Part shown: in pieces, positions 13,645 to 23,075 of the stretch
Layout: the number at the start of each line of letters is the position of its first letter
How positions within the stretch are numbered: the first letter of the stretch is position 1
DNA from: Nocardioides sp.
GTDB taxonomy: Bacteria; Actinomycetota; Actinomycetes; Propionibacteriales; Nocardioidaceae
Length of the DNA: 64,000 nt
Reading direction: 5' to 3'
Assembly (NCBI RefSeq): GCF_025965415.1
Contig: NZ_JAOPWY010000142.1
Span: 1 to 64,000 of the forward strand
Position numbers and translations under genes: made by a program
Notes under the pieces: generated by a model
Database searches by the model: none
Told to the model about the DNA's origin: nothing
Seen by the model: the letters and a program-made list of their open reading frames with translations, nothing else

Positions 13645-14792
13645 CGCGTTCGCTCCAACCCACACAGGTCCACGGCGAAGTCGACCAGTCGCAAGCAGAC
13701 GACTGACTGCTCGAAGGCCGCCTCCACGCGCTTGCGGCCCGATTCCCCCATCGTCGTGCGGAGTTCTGGGCTAAGAAGAAGCCGCTCCAGTGCATCCGCG
13801 AGTGCGTAGGAATCGCGTGGAGGAACTAGAAGTCCGGTGACACCATCGACTACCGAGTCAATGGCGCCGGTTGCTGTTGTCGTGACGACGGGACGACCTG
13901 CCGCGCCCGCCTCGAGTACTACGTTGGGAAATCCTTCACGCCACGAGGGAAGACACAGTACGTCCAGGTCCATCATGACCTCGGGCATATCGGACGCAAA
14001 GCTCATGTAGGAAGTGCGCGGAGTGACAGCGATTCGGGGAGCCAAGTCTGGCTCCTCAATCTTTCCGAAAATCCTTGCTTCGAAAGCGCATCCCCGTTGA
14101 GTGAGGAGCTCCAGTGCCTCGAGTAGCTCTATGACGCCCTTGTCCCGCCGAACTCTTCCGACGAAGCCGATAACAGGTCGCACCCGAGGTTTCGGGGGCT
14201 CGTATCGGAACCTGCTCAGATCAACGCCATGAGAACTGCCCTCTCCCAGCACCGTCACCGAAGCGCGTCGCCGGATAGACCTCTTTATGGCGACCGACAG
14301 ACTCTCGCTGTTCGCCAACGTTGCATCTGCAAAGGCGACAGTCGCCGCCTCAAGGCCCTCCAGCAGTTGCTTCAGCGGGAACCTGAGCGCTTCTGAACGA
14401 CGGCCCCATGCGAGGTGCAAAATCTTCGCATTGGTTCCTGCAATCCTGCCCGACAAGACTCCCACTAGGCCTGCAGCCGGAGTCGCCGAGATGACAAGGT
14501 CAGGCCCCAGTCGCCTCACAAGCCTCGTCGCGTTGACCAGAGCTCTAAGCATCGCAACTGGAGCGAATCCTCGATGAAGAGGGATTGCATGCGAAGCCGC
14601 GCCGATCTCTCGAGCCGTACCGTCAAGCTCATCGCCCGGAGCGCTCACGATGTCGACCGACCAACCGCACGCCAGAAAGGCGCCGGCTATCGGCCTCACG
14701 AAGTGCGCGACGGTCGTCGGACTGGTGACGAAGATCATCACCCGCGGGCCTGGCGATCTGCCGCGCGTCGACGCTGAGCACCGCGACTTCAC
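13641..14792 (-). CDS. glycosyltransferase family 4
   Basis: This is a 383-residue GT-B enzyme. MIFVTSPTTVAHFVRPIAGA opens the acceptor domain after a short basic extension. The donor domain has PVIGFVGRVRRDKGVIELLE followed by REGFPNVVLEAGAAGRPVVT, the E-x7-E motif of retaining GT4 enzymes. This pattern is close to PglA-type transferases that add the next sugar to a bacillosamine-primed lipid, which fits the neighbouring PglD/C/E/F-like genes; that specificity is inference. The GTG start overlaps the acetyltransferase stop by 4 bases. Confidence 0.86.
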   Translation of the reverse strand: MKSRCSASTRGRSPGPRVMIFVTSPTTVAHFVRPIAGAFLACGWSVDIVSAPGDELDGTAREIGAASHAIPLHRGFAPVAMLRALVNATRLVRRLGPDLVISATPAAGLVGVLSGRIAGTNAKILHLAWGRRSEALRFPLKQLLEGLEAATVAFADATLANSESLSVAIKRSIRRRASVTVLGEGSSHGVDLSRFRYEPPKPRVRPVIGFVGRVRRDKGVIELLEALELLTQRGCAFEARIFGKIEEPDLAPRIAVTPRTSYMSFASDMPEVMMDLDVLCLPSWREGFPNVVLEAGAAGRPVVTTTATGAIDSVVDGVTGLLVPPRDSYALADALERLLLSPELRTTMGESGRKRVEAAFEQSVVCLRLVDFAVDLCGLERTR

Positions 14793-15433
14793 TTTGCGGG
14801 AACACCCTTTACAGTCGAGCCAGCTAGCACATTCCGCACCACGCAGGCCGCTGCGCCCACAAGTGCCCCTCGCCCGACAACGAGCTGATTCAGCACGACG
14901 GCGCCGACGTCAACAAGGACCTCGTCTTCGATCACGCAGTCGCCCGAAATGGACGACGCTGGATTCATGCTGACAAAGTCGCCCAGCGTGGTGTCGTGGC
15001 CTATGGTCACATTGGGATTGAGGTGCACGTGCCTGCCCAGTTGGATGTTAGTGGTCACCCGAGCGCCGGCGCAGACTACGGATCCAGATCCGATGGTCAC
15101 TAGGGAGCCGATGGTCGCCTGCGGGTGAATGAGCGTCGCCGCTGCAAAGCCCGCGGCGTCGAGGCGTTCGGCAATACGTCGTCGCACCGTGGGTGATCCG
15201 ATGCCCACGACGTAGCGCGGGCGGACGTCGAGCTTGATCAGATCATCGAGTGAACCGAGGTACTGGAGGCTCTGTGCCTGCACGCGAGAGGCGCTTGCAG
15301 GAGAGAGCGAGTCGTCGACAACGCCGAGAAGTCGCCATAACGGCGAGGCGGCAGTGACGTTGATGGCCTCCACAACGTCAGCAGTCTCACGTCCGAAGCC
15401 ACCGGCGCCGACGATCACGAGGTCTTCAGGCAC
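14789..15433 (-). CDS. sugar O/N-acyltransferase, PglD/NeuD-like (left-handed beta-helix)
   Basis: This 214-residue protein has an N-terminal Rossmann-like half ([16 protein letters not shown]) and C-terminal hexapeptide repeats ([20 protein letters not shown] and following) forming a left-handed beta-helix. The catalytic His is likely in [14 protein letters not shown]. In the PglFED route PglD acetylates UDP-4-amino-4,6-dideoxy-GlcNAc to UDP-N,N'-diacetylbacillosamine. The same gene set is present here in one operon. It overlaps the phosphoglycosyl transferase by 8 bases. Confidence 0.85.
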   Translation of the reverse strand: MPEDLVIVGAGGFGRETADVVEAINVTAASPLWRLLGVVDDSLSPASASRVQAQSLQYLGSLDDLIKLDVRPRYVVGIGSPTVRRRIAERLDAAGFAAATLIHPQATIGSLVTIGSGSVVCAGARVTTNIQLGRHVHLNPNVTIGHDTTLGDFVSMNPASSISGDCVIEDEVLVDVGAVVLNQLVVGRGALVGAAACVVRNVLAGSTVKGVPAK

Positions 15434-16037
15434 GGCGCGATCCCGAGAACTCTGACATCGTGACCTCGCCTGCGGCCGAGATGCCGTCCCGCCGGATCAC
15501 CTGCACCAGCGTCCACCAGACGATCTTCAGGTCGAGCATCAGGCTGCGGAGGTCGACGTACTCGACGTCCTTCGCGAACTTCTCGTCCCACGTGATGGCG
15601 TTGCGGCCACTCACCTGCGCGAGCCCAGTCACACCAGGACGAACCTCGTGGCGGCGCGCCTGCTCGGGCGTGTACCGATCGAGGTATCGCACCAGCAGCG
15701 GCCGCGGTCCGACCAGACTCATGTCGCCGCGCACTACGTTCCACAGCGTCGGCAGTTCGTCGAGGCTGGTCGAGCGTAGGAAGGCACCGAAGGGCGTCAT
15801 CCGCTGCTCGTCCGTGACGAGCCCGCGGGACTCGTCCGGCTCGAGCATCGTGCGGAACTTGGCCAGCTCGAAGATCTCACCGTCCTTTCCGGGTCGCAGC
15901 TGATGGAAGAGGACCGGCGAGCCGAGCTTGCGCCGCACGAGGACGGCGAGTGCGAGTTGCAGCGGGGCAGACAGGACCAGCGCCGCCGATCCCACCACCA
16001 CGTCGAGGCCACGCTTGAAGGGGTCGTAGGGCTTCAC
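15426..16037 (-). CDS. monotopic phosphoglycosyl transferase, PglC-like
   Basis: This 203-residue protein is of the small, single-domain PglC type rather than the long WbaP type. It has an N-terminal re-entrant membrane helix ([20 protein letters not shown]), KFRTM, the catalytic Asp-Glu pair in [13 protein letters not shown], and [12 protein letters not shown] and [14 protein letters not shown]. These enzymes transfer phospho-sugar from a UDP-sugar to undecaprenyl phosphate and so prime repeat-unit synthesis. With PglF/E/D-like genes adjacent, UDP-diNAc-bacillosamine is the likely donor. It overlaps the aminotransferase gene by 4 bases. Confidence 0.9.
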   Translation of the reverse strand: MKPYDPFKRGLDVVVGSAALVLSAPLQLALAVLVRRKLGSPVLFHQLRPGKDGEIFELAKFRTMLEPDESRGLVTDEQRMTPFGAFLRSTSLDELPTLWNVVRGDMSLVGPRPLLVRYLDRYTPEQARRHEVRPGVTGLAQVSGRNAITWDEKFAKDVEYVDLRSLMLDLKIVWWTLVQVIRRDGISAAGEVTMSEFSGSRRA

Positions 16038-17179
16038 GCCGCCGTCACCCCGAGGATCGCCCGCTCGATGCGCTCAAACTCGCTGTCCGTCAGCACGGAG
16101 CCGGCCGGAAGTGTCAGACCGCGCTCGAAGATGCGCTCGGAGGTCCCGTCGAGCACGCCTCGCAGCCCCTTGGACACCGGCTGGAGGTGCATCGGCTTCC
16201 AGACCGGACGGGTCTCGACGTTTGCGCGTCCGAGAGCACCGCTCAGGTCAGCAGCCGTCCACGAGGACACGTCAGGGTCGACGACGATCGGGGTCAGCCA
16301 GCAGTTGTCACCCGCGTCATCGGTGCCGCCGAGGATCGAGACACCCGGCTGGTCGGCGAAGAGCGCGCGATAGCGCTCGCGCCACTCGCGACGGCGCGCG
16401 ACCATGTCGTCGAGGCGGACGAGCTGCGCCCTACCCATTGCAGCCAGGATGTTGGAGAGTCGGTAGTTGAAGCCGACCTCGGTGTGCTCGTAGTGCGGGA
16501 CCGGTTCGCGCGCCTGCGTGGAGAGCTTGCGGACGTGGTCGGCGAGGGTTCTGTCGTGCGTCAGCAGCATGCCGCCGCCCGAGGTCGTCATGATCTTGTT
16601 GCCGTTGAACGACAGGACCGCCGCGTCGCCGAAGGAGCCTGCGGGGCTACCTTGGTGCGTCGCGCCCAGTGCCTCAGCCGCGTCAGAGAGCACCTTGGCG
16701 CCGGCGGCGGCAGCGATGGGCACCAGGGCGGAGTAGTCCGCGGCCTTGCCGAAGAGGTCGACCGGGACCACTGCGGGGGCATTGCGGTCGTCCGCGCGCA
16801 ACGAGGTGAGCGCCTGCTTCAGCAGCTCGGGACTCATGTTGCCGGTCTCGTCGCAGTCGACGAAGAACGGCTCGGCGCCGACGTAGCGGATCGCATTGAC
16901 CGTCGCGGCGAAGGTGAAGGTCGAGACGGGGACGACGTCGCCGGGGCCGACGCCCCACGACACCAGGGCGAGGTGGAGGGCGGCCGTGCCGGACGCGAGC
17001 CCCACCGCGTGCGCGACGCCGACTCGTTCCGCGACCTCCGCCTCGAAGGCGTCCAGGTCCGGACCGGCAGGCGCCACCCACCCCGACCGCATGGCCCGCA
17101 TGACGTAGTCCTGCTCCAGGACACCCACGTCGGGCGGGGACAGCAGGATGCGCGGCTGGGTCTCGATGTCGACGGTCAT
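16034..17179 (-). CDS. DegT/DnrJ/EryC1 sugar aminotransferase, PglE-like
   Basis: This is a 381-residue PLP enzyme. VGLASGTAALHLAL is the cofactor phosphate-binding region, SDAAEALGATHQG carries the Asp that contacts the pyridine nitrogen, and SFNGNKIMTTSGGG carries the Schiff-base lysine. Family members convert UDP-4-keto-6-deoxy sugars to 4-amino sugars with glutamate as donor. The adjacent PglF-like dehydratase would supply the keto-sugar and the PglD-like protein would acetylate the product. The ATG at 17179 overlaps the dehydratase stop by 4 bases. Confidence 0.9.
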   Translation of the reverse strand: MTVDIETQPRILLSPPDVGVLEQDYVMRAMRSGWVAPAGPDLDAFEAEVAERVGVAHAVGLASGTAALHLALVSWGVGPGDVVPVSTFTFAATVNAIRYVGAEPFFVDCDETGNMSPELLKQALTSLRADDRNAPAVVPVDLFGKAADYSALVPIAAAAGAKVLSDAAEALGATHQGSPAGSFGDAAVLSFNGNKIMTTSGGGMLLTHDRTLADHVRKLSTQAREPVPHYEHTEVGFNYRLSNILAAMGRAQLVRLDDMVARRREWRERYRALFADQPGVSILGGTDDAGDNCWLTPIVVDPDVSSWTAADLSGALGRANVETRPVWKPMHLQPVSKGLRGVLDGTSERIFERGLTLPAGSVLTDSEFERIERAILGVTAA

Positions 17180-19038
17180 GTTGCCTCTCCATGCTCACGG
17201 CCGTATCCGTGGGCTCCCAACAGTTCCGACTCGGACCCGTGCACCCAGTCCTCGAAGGCCTGGAGCAGCCCGAGGTGGTGGGAGCCGAGATCGAAGGAGC
17301 GGACGACGTCGACCGACAGCGGCTCCACGTGCGCGTGGGAGACGAGGGGGTGCTTGGACCGCTCGTCGCTCTCCGCGGCACCGAAGAGCTCCTCGTGCAG
17401 CTTCTCGCCGTCACGGAGTCCGGTGTAGACGATCTCGATGCTCTTGCCCGACATCGCGATGAGCTGCTGGGCCATGTCGACGATCCTCACTGGCTGGCCC
17501 ATGTCGAGGATCATCACCTCGCCGGCCTCGCCGATGGCGCCGGCCTGGATGACGAGCTGCACCGCCTCCTCCACCGTCATGAAGTAGCGCGTGACCTCCG
17601 GGTGGACCACGGTCACCGGGCCACCGGCCTCGATCTGGGCGGTGAAGGTGTGCAACACGGAGCCGCGCGACCCGAGGACGTTGCCGAACCGCACGCTGAG
17701 GTACGCGCCCTCGGCACGGCGGGCCATGTTGGCGGTCAGGCGCTCGGCGGCGCGCTTGGAGTAGCCCAGGACGCTGGTCGGGTCGGCCGCCTTGTCGGTG
17801 GAGATGTTGACGAAGGTGGTCACGCCGACCGCGGCCGCAGCCTCGAGGACGTTGGCCGTGCCGAGCACGTTGGTCTTCATCGCCTCGTGTGGATACTGCT
17901 CGAGCATCGGCAGGTGCTTGAGCGCGGCGGCGTGGAAGACCACCTCTGGGCGGCGGTCCTCGAAGACGCGGCGCAGGGCGACCTCGTCGCGGATGTCGTT
18001 GAGCACCACGTCGGGGCTGTCGAGGAGGGCGCGGCCGTGGATCGAGAGCTGCACGCCGTGCAGCGCCGACTCGTCACGGTCGAGCATGATCAGCTCGGCG
18101 GGACTGAAGCGGTGCAGCTGGCGGCACAGCTCGGAGCCGATGGACCCGCCGGCGCCGGTGACCAGCACCCGCTTGCCCGTGACGTAGCCGGCGATCGAGT
18201 CGAGGTCGGTCTGGATGGCGGCGCGGCCGAGCAGGTCGCGCATGTCGACGTCGCGCACGTCGCGGACGTCGGCCTTGCTGGCGAAGGTCTCGGCGAAGAA
18301 CGGCAGCACCTTGGCGGTGATGTCGAGCTCGGTGCAGCAGTCAACGACGGCCTTGATCAGCTCCTTGCTGGCGCTGGGGATCGCCACGACCACCGTGGTC
18401 GCACCCGTGGCACGCACGACGCGCTCGAGGTCGGCGACCGCGCCCAGCACCGGGACGCCGAAGTGGCGTCGCTTGCGCATCCACGGGTCGTCGTCGAGGA
18501 AGCCGACCGGCACCAGGCCGGAGTCGGGGTGGCTGCGCATCGAGTGCACGAGCCGGGCACCGCTGGCGCCGGCACCGACGACCAGGGTGCGCTGGCCGGC
18601 ACCGGCCGTCAGCGGCGCCAGCCGCAAGGTGAGCCGTCGCCACAGCGCTCGCGTGGTCAGCATCAGGAAGAAGCCGAGGAAGGTGGCGGTCAGCGGGAGG
18701 CTGCGAGCGATCCAGAGGGGGTCGGTCAACGCGTTGGCGCCGAAGACGACCAGGCCGGCCGCTGCCGTCGCGGTTCCCAGCAGGAGGGTCTCCTCGTTGG
18801 TGGCGACCCCGACGCGACCCCGGTAGAGGCGTCCGACGAGGCCGATGACCCACTGGAGCGCAACAGCCCCGGCGACCACGAGCGCGGCATGGCGCCAGGG
18901 AACTGGAGAAATCCCGTCGTAGCGCACCACGACGGCGAACAAGTAGGCGGCAACGAGCGCCAGCGCGTCGAGCGCCATCAGCATCGCCGTCCTGCGTCCG
19001 CGCACAGCAGACTCAAGCCCGAGCACAGTCATCGACAT
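17176..19038 (-). CDS. UDP-N-acetylglucosamine 4,6-dehydratase, PglF/CapD-like membrane form
   Basis: This is a 620-residue protein with four N-terminal membrane segments (about residues 20-125), a CoA-binding-like Rossmann domain (TLVVGAGASGARLVHSM, about 150-270), then the SDR dehydratase domain with VTGAGGSIGSELCRQL near residue 290 and STDKAADPTSVLGYSKR. Members remove water from UDP-GlcNAc to give the 4-keto-6-deoxy sugar, the first step to bacillosamine. The position corresponding to the catalytic methionine in PglF (VMG) is leucine here (VLG). It is the first gene of the operon that runs down to 8779. Confidence 0.9.
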   Translation of the reverse strand: MSMTVLGLESAVRGRRTAMLMALDALALVAAYLFAVVVRYDGISPVPWRHAALVVAGAVALQWVIGLVGRLYRGRVGVATNEETLLLGTATAAAGLVVFGANALTDPLWIARSLPLTATFLGFFLMLTTRALWRRLTLRLAPLTAGAGQRTLVVGAGASGARLVHSMRSHPDSGLVPVGFLDDDPWMRKRRHFGVPVLGAVADLERVVRATGATTVVVAIPSASKELIKAVVDCCTELDITAKVLPFFAETFASKADVRDVRDVDMRDLLGRAAIQTDLDSIAGYVTGKRVLVTGAGGSIGSELCRQLHRFSPAELIMLDRDESALHGVQLSIHGRALLDSPDVVLNDIRDEVALRRVFEDRRPEVVFHAAALKHLPMLEQYPHEAMKTNVLGTANVLEAAAAVGVTTFVNISTDKAADPTSVLGYSKRAAERLTANMARRAEGAYLSVRFGNVLGSRGSVLHTFTAQIEAGGPVTVVHPEVTRYFMTVEEAVQLVIQAGAIGEAGEVMILDMGQPVRIVDMAQQLIAMSGKSIEIVYTGLRDGEKLHEELFGAAESDERSKHPLVSHAHVEPLSVDVVRSFDLGSHHLGLLQAFEDWVHGSESELLGAHGYGREHGEAT

Positions 19039-19198
19039 GTCCCCACACGTGTGAAACGCCTCGTAGAGGCAGCAAGACCCAGTTCCCCAAGAACGGTCGC
19101 TGCCGACCCTAGGTCAGGCCCGCCTTGACGTGTCACCGTCTCGTGGCACAGACGTGGCAAACCACCCCTGAGGGCCAACGTTTGGGGGGTGGTCTCCA

Positions 19199-20992
19199 TC
19201 ACTCCTGCCCTCCGGCACACGGCGCGGGGACGAACTGCTTGCCACCGCCACGCTGCACGCCGGGCGTGCTGATCAGCTCGACGCCCCCGGAGTGGCCTGC
19301 GCCCGAGGTCGCGCGCCACGTCAGGGTGACCACGTCGCCCGGCTCGAGGAGGATCGGCACCGACACGATGGGTCGGCCCTCGAAGGTCCGATTGGTGCCG
19401 GTCGACTTCACGCCGTTGACCACGACGTCGGTGATCTCTCCGCCAGTGGGCGCCACGAGGTCGAAGACGTTGAGGTGGTCGCCCCGCGCCACGCCGTACG
19501 TCCCCGGCCCGGTGACCGTGGACGGCAGCGACGCGGCGTCGGCCGGCGCGGTGGAGTGGATCCGGAGCGAGCCGCTGAAGCCGATCACGCCGGCCGCGCA
19601 CGAGACGCTGCTGATGCGGGCGCCGTAGTCGAGGAAGTAGCCCATCTTGGACCCGGTGGCGTCGTTGACGTAGACGCCCGCCTGGGCCGCTCCCCCCGAC
19701 CCGGTCGGGAAGGCGCCGGCGACGCGGGTGCCGTCGAGCAGGTCCTGCTCCGCACTACTCGCTGAGTGGACGAGCAGGCGCCCCTCGGTGGCGCCGCGCG
19801 AGAGCGCGGTGACCAGCGCGGAAGGGCTGGTGCGCGGGTCGAGGAGCCGGTCGAACGTCGTGGTGAGCACCTCGGCGAAGAACGCGTCCTCGGCCGCGGG
19901 GTCGTCCTGGTAGCGCAGGTAGGGCTCGTGGAGGATCTCGTCGACGAAGGTGTTGCTGGTCAACCGGCGACCGTCGACCGTGATGGGACCCGTGGCCTGG
20001 AGCAGGTAGGACAGGGCGACCGGGTCGACAGAGATGACCCCGTCGACCTCCTGCCCGGTCTCGACCTTCCACCGGGCGGCCATCAGCTCGCTCGCCCGCT
20101 CGAAGTCGGGGATGAAGACGGCGTCCTGGAAGTAGGTCCCGGGCTGGTCGAACCAGATGCGCCGCTCCTGCTCGGTGAGCGGCAGCACCGGCTTGTCGAG
20201 CTCGCCGAACTCGCTGGCCGCGACCGTGCCACCGAGGGTGATCGTGCCTCGCTCGGCGCGCAGGGGTGCCATCAGGCCGGGCATGCCGCCGAGCGACCGG
20301 GGCTCGGCGTTGTTCTGGAAGACGAGGAGGTAGTCGCGAGGTCCGTCGCCCCCGAGCATCGCCGGCAGCAGCTCCGCGGCCCGGGTCGCGCCGTCGAGCG
20401 TGCTGACGCCCTCGTCGACCTCGCGGATCAGCGCCTCGAGCTGCGGTCGCAGCTCGCGGACCAGCCCCTCGAGCCGGATGTCGTCGAGCTCGGCCTGCGC
20501 CTCGACGAAGCCGTCGCGCGCCTCGGCGAGCGGCGCGGCGGCGCGAGCGACGCGGTCGACCGGGAGCCGCCCGTCGCGCGGCGCGAACGTCGCGGCGCTC
20601 AGCCCGCTCCCGACGAGCGGACCCGCTCCGTCACGCGCCACGATGTCGACGGCGCGGGAGACACGGGCCGTGGCGTCGAAGTCGTCGCCCAGCGCCGGCA
20701 GCGCGCTGAGCACCTGCCACGTGGGACCCGACGTACGGTCGGCGGCGGCACCGGCGTGCGACTGGAGGGCGTCGACGACCGTGGCGGCGTCGTCGCCGTC
20801 GCCCGCCAAGGCGCCGGGCAGGGCGACCGCCTGGGCCCTGGCAGCCGTCAGGTCACGCTGGACCTGCCAGACCGTCCAGCCTGCCCAGAGGCCACCGGCC
20901 ACCAGCACGGCGAGAGCCGTCGCAAGTGGCCAGCGCCACCGGCGCCAGGTCGGGCGCTCCGCGCGCTCGCGTGTGGTCTTCGCCACAGTCAA
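19199..20992 (-). CDS. DUF4012 domain protein
   Basis: This 597-residue protein has one N-terminal membrane segment (about residues 20-45) after an Arg/Thr-rich cytoplasmic tail, and a large extracellular part. A coiled region (about 45-190) precedes the DUF4012 domain, recognisable by PRDYLLVFQNNAEPRSLGGM, VDGVISVDPVALSYLLQATG and GAQAGVYVNDATGSKMGYFL-like segments. DUF4012 proteins are common beside actinobacterial surface-polysaccharide genes; their activity is not established. It lies 160 bases upstream of the pgl-like operon on the same strand and could be co-regulated. Confidence 0.8.
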   Translation of the reverse strand: MTVAKTTRERAERPTWRRWRWPLATALAVLVAGGLWAGWTVWQVQRDLTAARAQAVALPGALAGDGDDAATVVDALQSHAGAAADRTSGPTWQVLSALPALGDDFDATARVSRAVDIVARDGAGPLVGSGLSAATFAPRDGRLPVDRVARAAAPLAEARDGFVEAQAELDDIRLEGLVRELRPQLEALIREVDEGVSTLDGATRAAELLPAMLGGDGPRDYLLVFQNNAEPRSLGGMPGLMAPLRAERGTITLGGTVAASEFGELDKPVLPLTEQERRIWFDQPGTYFQDAVFIPDFERASELMAARWKVETGQEVDGVISVDPVALSYLLQATGPITVDGRRLTSNTFVDEILHEPYLRYQDDPAAEDAFFAEVLTTTFDRLLDPRTSPSALVTALSRGATEGRLLVHSASSAEQDLLDGTRVAGAFPTGSGGAAQAGVYVNDATGSKMGYFLDYGARISSVSCAAGVIGFSGSLRIHSTAPADAASLPSTVTGPGTYGVARGDHLNVFDLVAPTGGEITDVVVNGVKSTGTNRTFEGRPIVSVPILLEPGDVVTLTWRATSGAGHSGGVELISTPGVQRGGGKQFVPAPCAGGQE

Positions 20993-21065
20993 TTACCCCG
21001 TCATGACTGCTGCCCACCGGCTTCGCCTGGTGGGCAGCAGATCGTTGGAACGTGTGGAGCCTGGA

Positions 21066-21476
21066 TCAGAAGCGGTTGCGCACCTTGATCTTGGACGTCG
21101 AGGCCTCGCAGTTGCGGAACACCGACGTGCGCTTGGTCGCCGTCTCGAAGTCGACGTAGTAGTTGCCGTTGCGAGCGAACCGGAAGAACTTCACGCTCGA
21201 CTGCTTCTTGGCGCCGCTCCAGAAGAAGCCGGACTCGACCGCGCCGCCGCCCTTGCGGGTCACGGTGTAGGTGACGCGGCTCTGGGGCGTGATGTTGCCG
21301 TCTGCGGTCCACTTGAACGTGACCTTGACGCGGTCCCCGGGGCCGACCTTGGAGTCAGCGGCGACGGCGACGCACGCGGTGTCGATGGAGCGCGGGTAGG
21401 GGGCCGCCTGGGCGGAGGGAGCGATCAGCATGGTGCTGAGCGCGACGAACGTGGTGGCGATGGCCGTCTTCTTCAT
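21066..21476 (-). CDS. small secreted protein of unknown function
   Basis: This 136-residue protein starts at 21476 with a clear Sec signal peptide (MKKTAIATTFVALSTML, then APSAQA as the cleavage region). The mature part of about 110 residues is beta-rich with three cysteines and a regular T/V alternation (VKVTFKWTADGN, SRVTYTVTRKGG), suggesting an Ig-like or beta-sandwich fold. I do not recognise a family. It sits between the DUF4012 gene and the divergent Wzz/BY-kinase gene. Confidence 0.65.
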   Translation of the reverse strand: MKKTAIATTFVALSTMLIAPSAQAAPYPRSIDTACVAVAADSKVGPGDRVKVTFKWTADGNITPQSRVTYTVTRKGGGAVESGFFWSGAKKQSSVKFFRFARNGNYYVDFETATKRTSVFRNCEASTSKIKVRNRF

Positions 21477-21600
21477 GCTGAAGAACCTTCCGATGGCTGT
21501 GTGGGATCGTCCCCTATTTGTTTTCGATCCGAGCCGACCCGGCGGCAAGGTGTCCTTGGCTGGGTCGGCGGGGGAAACCGTAGCCCAAAAGTACACAGGA

Positions 21601-21619
21601 CGGTAAATGAACGGTAAAT
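21601..21619 (+). repeat. two direct repeats CGGTAAAT, 11-bp period
   Basis: CGGTAAAT occurs at 21601-21608 and 21612-21619, one helical turn apart, in the divergent interval between the secreted-protein gene (start 21476) and the BY-kinase gene (start 21693). Its position fits a regulator binding site for one or both. The rest of the interval shows no gene. Confidence 0.35.
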
Positions 21620-21692
21620 CCGGTCAAGTTGCCCGGGCCGCCGCTCGTGGCTGACACTTGCCCCTCATCTGACTCTGGGGGAACACCACATC

Positions 21693-23075
21693 GTGGAACT
21701 GTCCGACTACCTGCGCATCCTGCGCCGCCGCTGGCGACTCGTGGTGGCAACCCTCCTGCTGGTGGTCGTCGCGGCGGCGCTGATCACGTGGCGGACGACC
21801 CCGCAGTACCAGTCCACGACCCAGCTCTTCATCTCCACAAGCGCCTCCTCCTCCGCCGAGGCCTACCAGGGCAATCTCTTCAGCAGCCAGCGCCTGTCGT
21901 CGTACGCCGACCTGGCCACCGGCACCGAGCTGGCCACCCGCGTCGTCGCGGCGACCAGCAGCGACCTCACGCCGGCGGAGCTGGCCGACAAGGTGACGGC
22001 GCAGGCCTCCCCCGAGACCGTCCTGCTCAACCTCTCGGTCACCGACCCCGACCCGGTCGTGGCCCAGCAGCTCACCCAGACCTACGGCGAGGAGCTGATG
22101 GCGCTCGTCGCCGAGCTGGAGACGCCGCCCGGGCGCAACCAGCCGGTCCTCAAGGCCACCATCGTCGACGCCGCCACCCTGCCCAGCGGCGCCATCTCCC
22201 CCAACCCCGTACGCAACCTGGGCCTCGCCTTCGTGCTCGGCCTGCTCCTGGGCGTCGGGCTCGCGGTGGTGCGCGAGCTGCTCGACACCAGCACCAAGTC
22301 GGCCGACGACGTGACCACGTCCCTGGAGGCGCCGATTCTTGGCACCTTTGCCTTCGACAGCGAGGTCGGCAAGCGTCCGCTGCTCACCCAGCTGACCTCG
22401 CACGAGCCGCGCTCCGAGGCCTTCCGGGTGCTGCGCACCAACCTGTCCTTCGTCGACATCGACGCGACGTCCAAGGCGTTCGTGGTCACCAGCGCGCTGC
22501 CCGGCGAGGGCAAGTCGACCACCGCGGTCAACACCGCCCTCGCGCTCCAGCAGGCCGGCGAGCGCACGCTGCTCGTAGACGGCGACCTCCGCCGGCCGCA
22601 GGCCGCGGAGCTGCTCGGCCTCGACGGCACGATCGGCCTCACCACGGCGCTGGTCGGCAAGGTCACCGCGACCGACGTGGTCCTCACGCACGGCTCCGGG
22701 CTGCACGTGCTGGCCTCCGGCGCGATCCCGCCCAACCCCTCCGAGCTGCTCCAGTCGCAGGCGATGGCCTCGCTGCTGCTCGAGCTGCGCGCGGACTACG
22801 ACGTGATCATCATCGACGCGCCGCCGCTGCTGCCCGTCACCGACGCGGCGCTCATCGCCTCCCAGGTCGACGGCGCCGTGGTGGTCGTACGCCACGGACG
22901 CACCACCCGCGAGCAGCTCGGTGAAGCGCGCCAGCGCCTCGACGCGGTCGGCGCGAACACCCTCGGCGCCGTGTTCAACATGGTGCCCAGAAAGGGTCGC
23001 GGCGACTACGGCTCCGGCTACGGGTACGGCTATGGCTACGGCTCTGCCCCCGACGAGGCACCTGCCGGGACCTGA
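21693..23075 (+). CDS. Wzz-type chain-length determinant fused to BY-kinase
   Basis: This 460-residue protein regulates polysaccharide chain length. It has the Wzz domain with TM1 near residues 15-35 and TM2 near 170-195, followed by a cytoplasmic P-loop tyrosine kinase. Walker A is ALPGEGKSTTA near residue 268, Walker A' is LLVDGDLRRP near 291, and Walker B is VIIIDAPPLLPVTD near 371. The C-terminal tail is a Tyr/Gly cluster (GDYGSGYGYGYGYGS), the autophosphorylation cluster of BY-kinases. The fused arrangement is usual in actinobacteria and Gram-negatives, while Firmicutes split the two. It very likely serves the glycan made by the minus-strand operon. Confidence 0.92.
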   Translation: MELSDYLRILRRRWRLVVATLLLVVVAAALITWRTTPQYQSTTQLFISTSASSSAEAYQGNLFSSQRLSSYADLATGTELATRVVAATSSDLTPAELADKVTAQASPETVLLNLSVTDPDPVVAQQLTQTYGEELMALVAELETPPGRNQPVLKATIVDAATLPSGAISPNPVRNLGLAFVLGLLLGVGLAVVRELLDTSTKSADDVTTSLEAPILGTFAFDSEVGKRPLLTQLTSHEPRSEAFRVLRTNLSFVDIDATSKAFVVTSALPGEGKSTTAVNTALALQQAGERTLLVDGDLRRPQAAELLGLDGTIGLTTALVGKVTATDVVLTHGSGLHVLASGAIPPNPSELLQSQAMASLLLELRADYDVIIIDAPPLLPVTDAALIASQVDGAVVVVRHGRTTREQLGEARQRLDAVGANTLGAVFNMVPRKGRGDYGSGYGYGYGYGSAPDEAPAGT

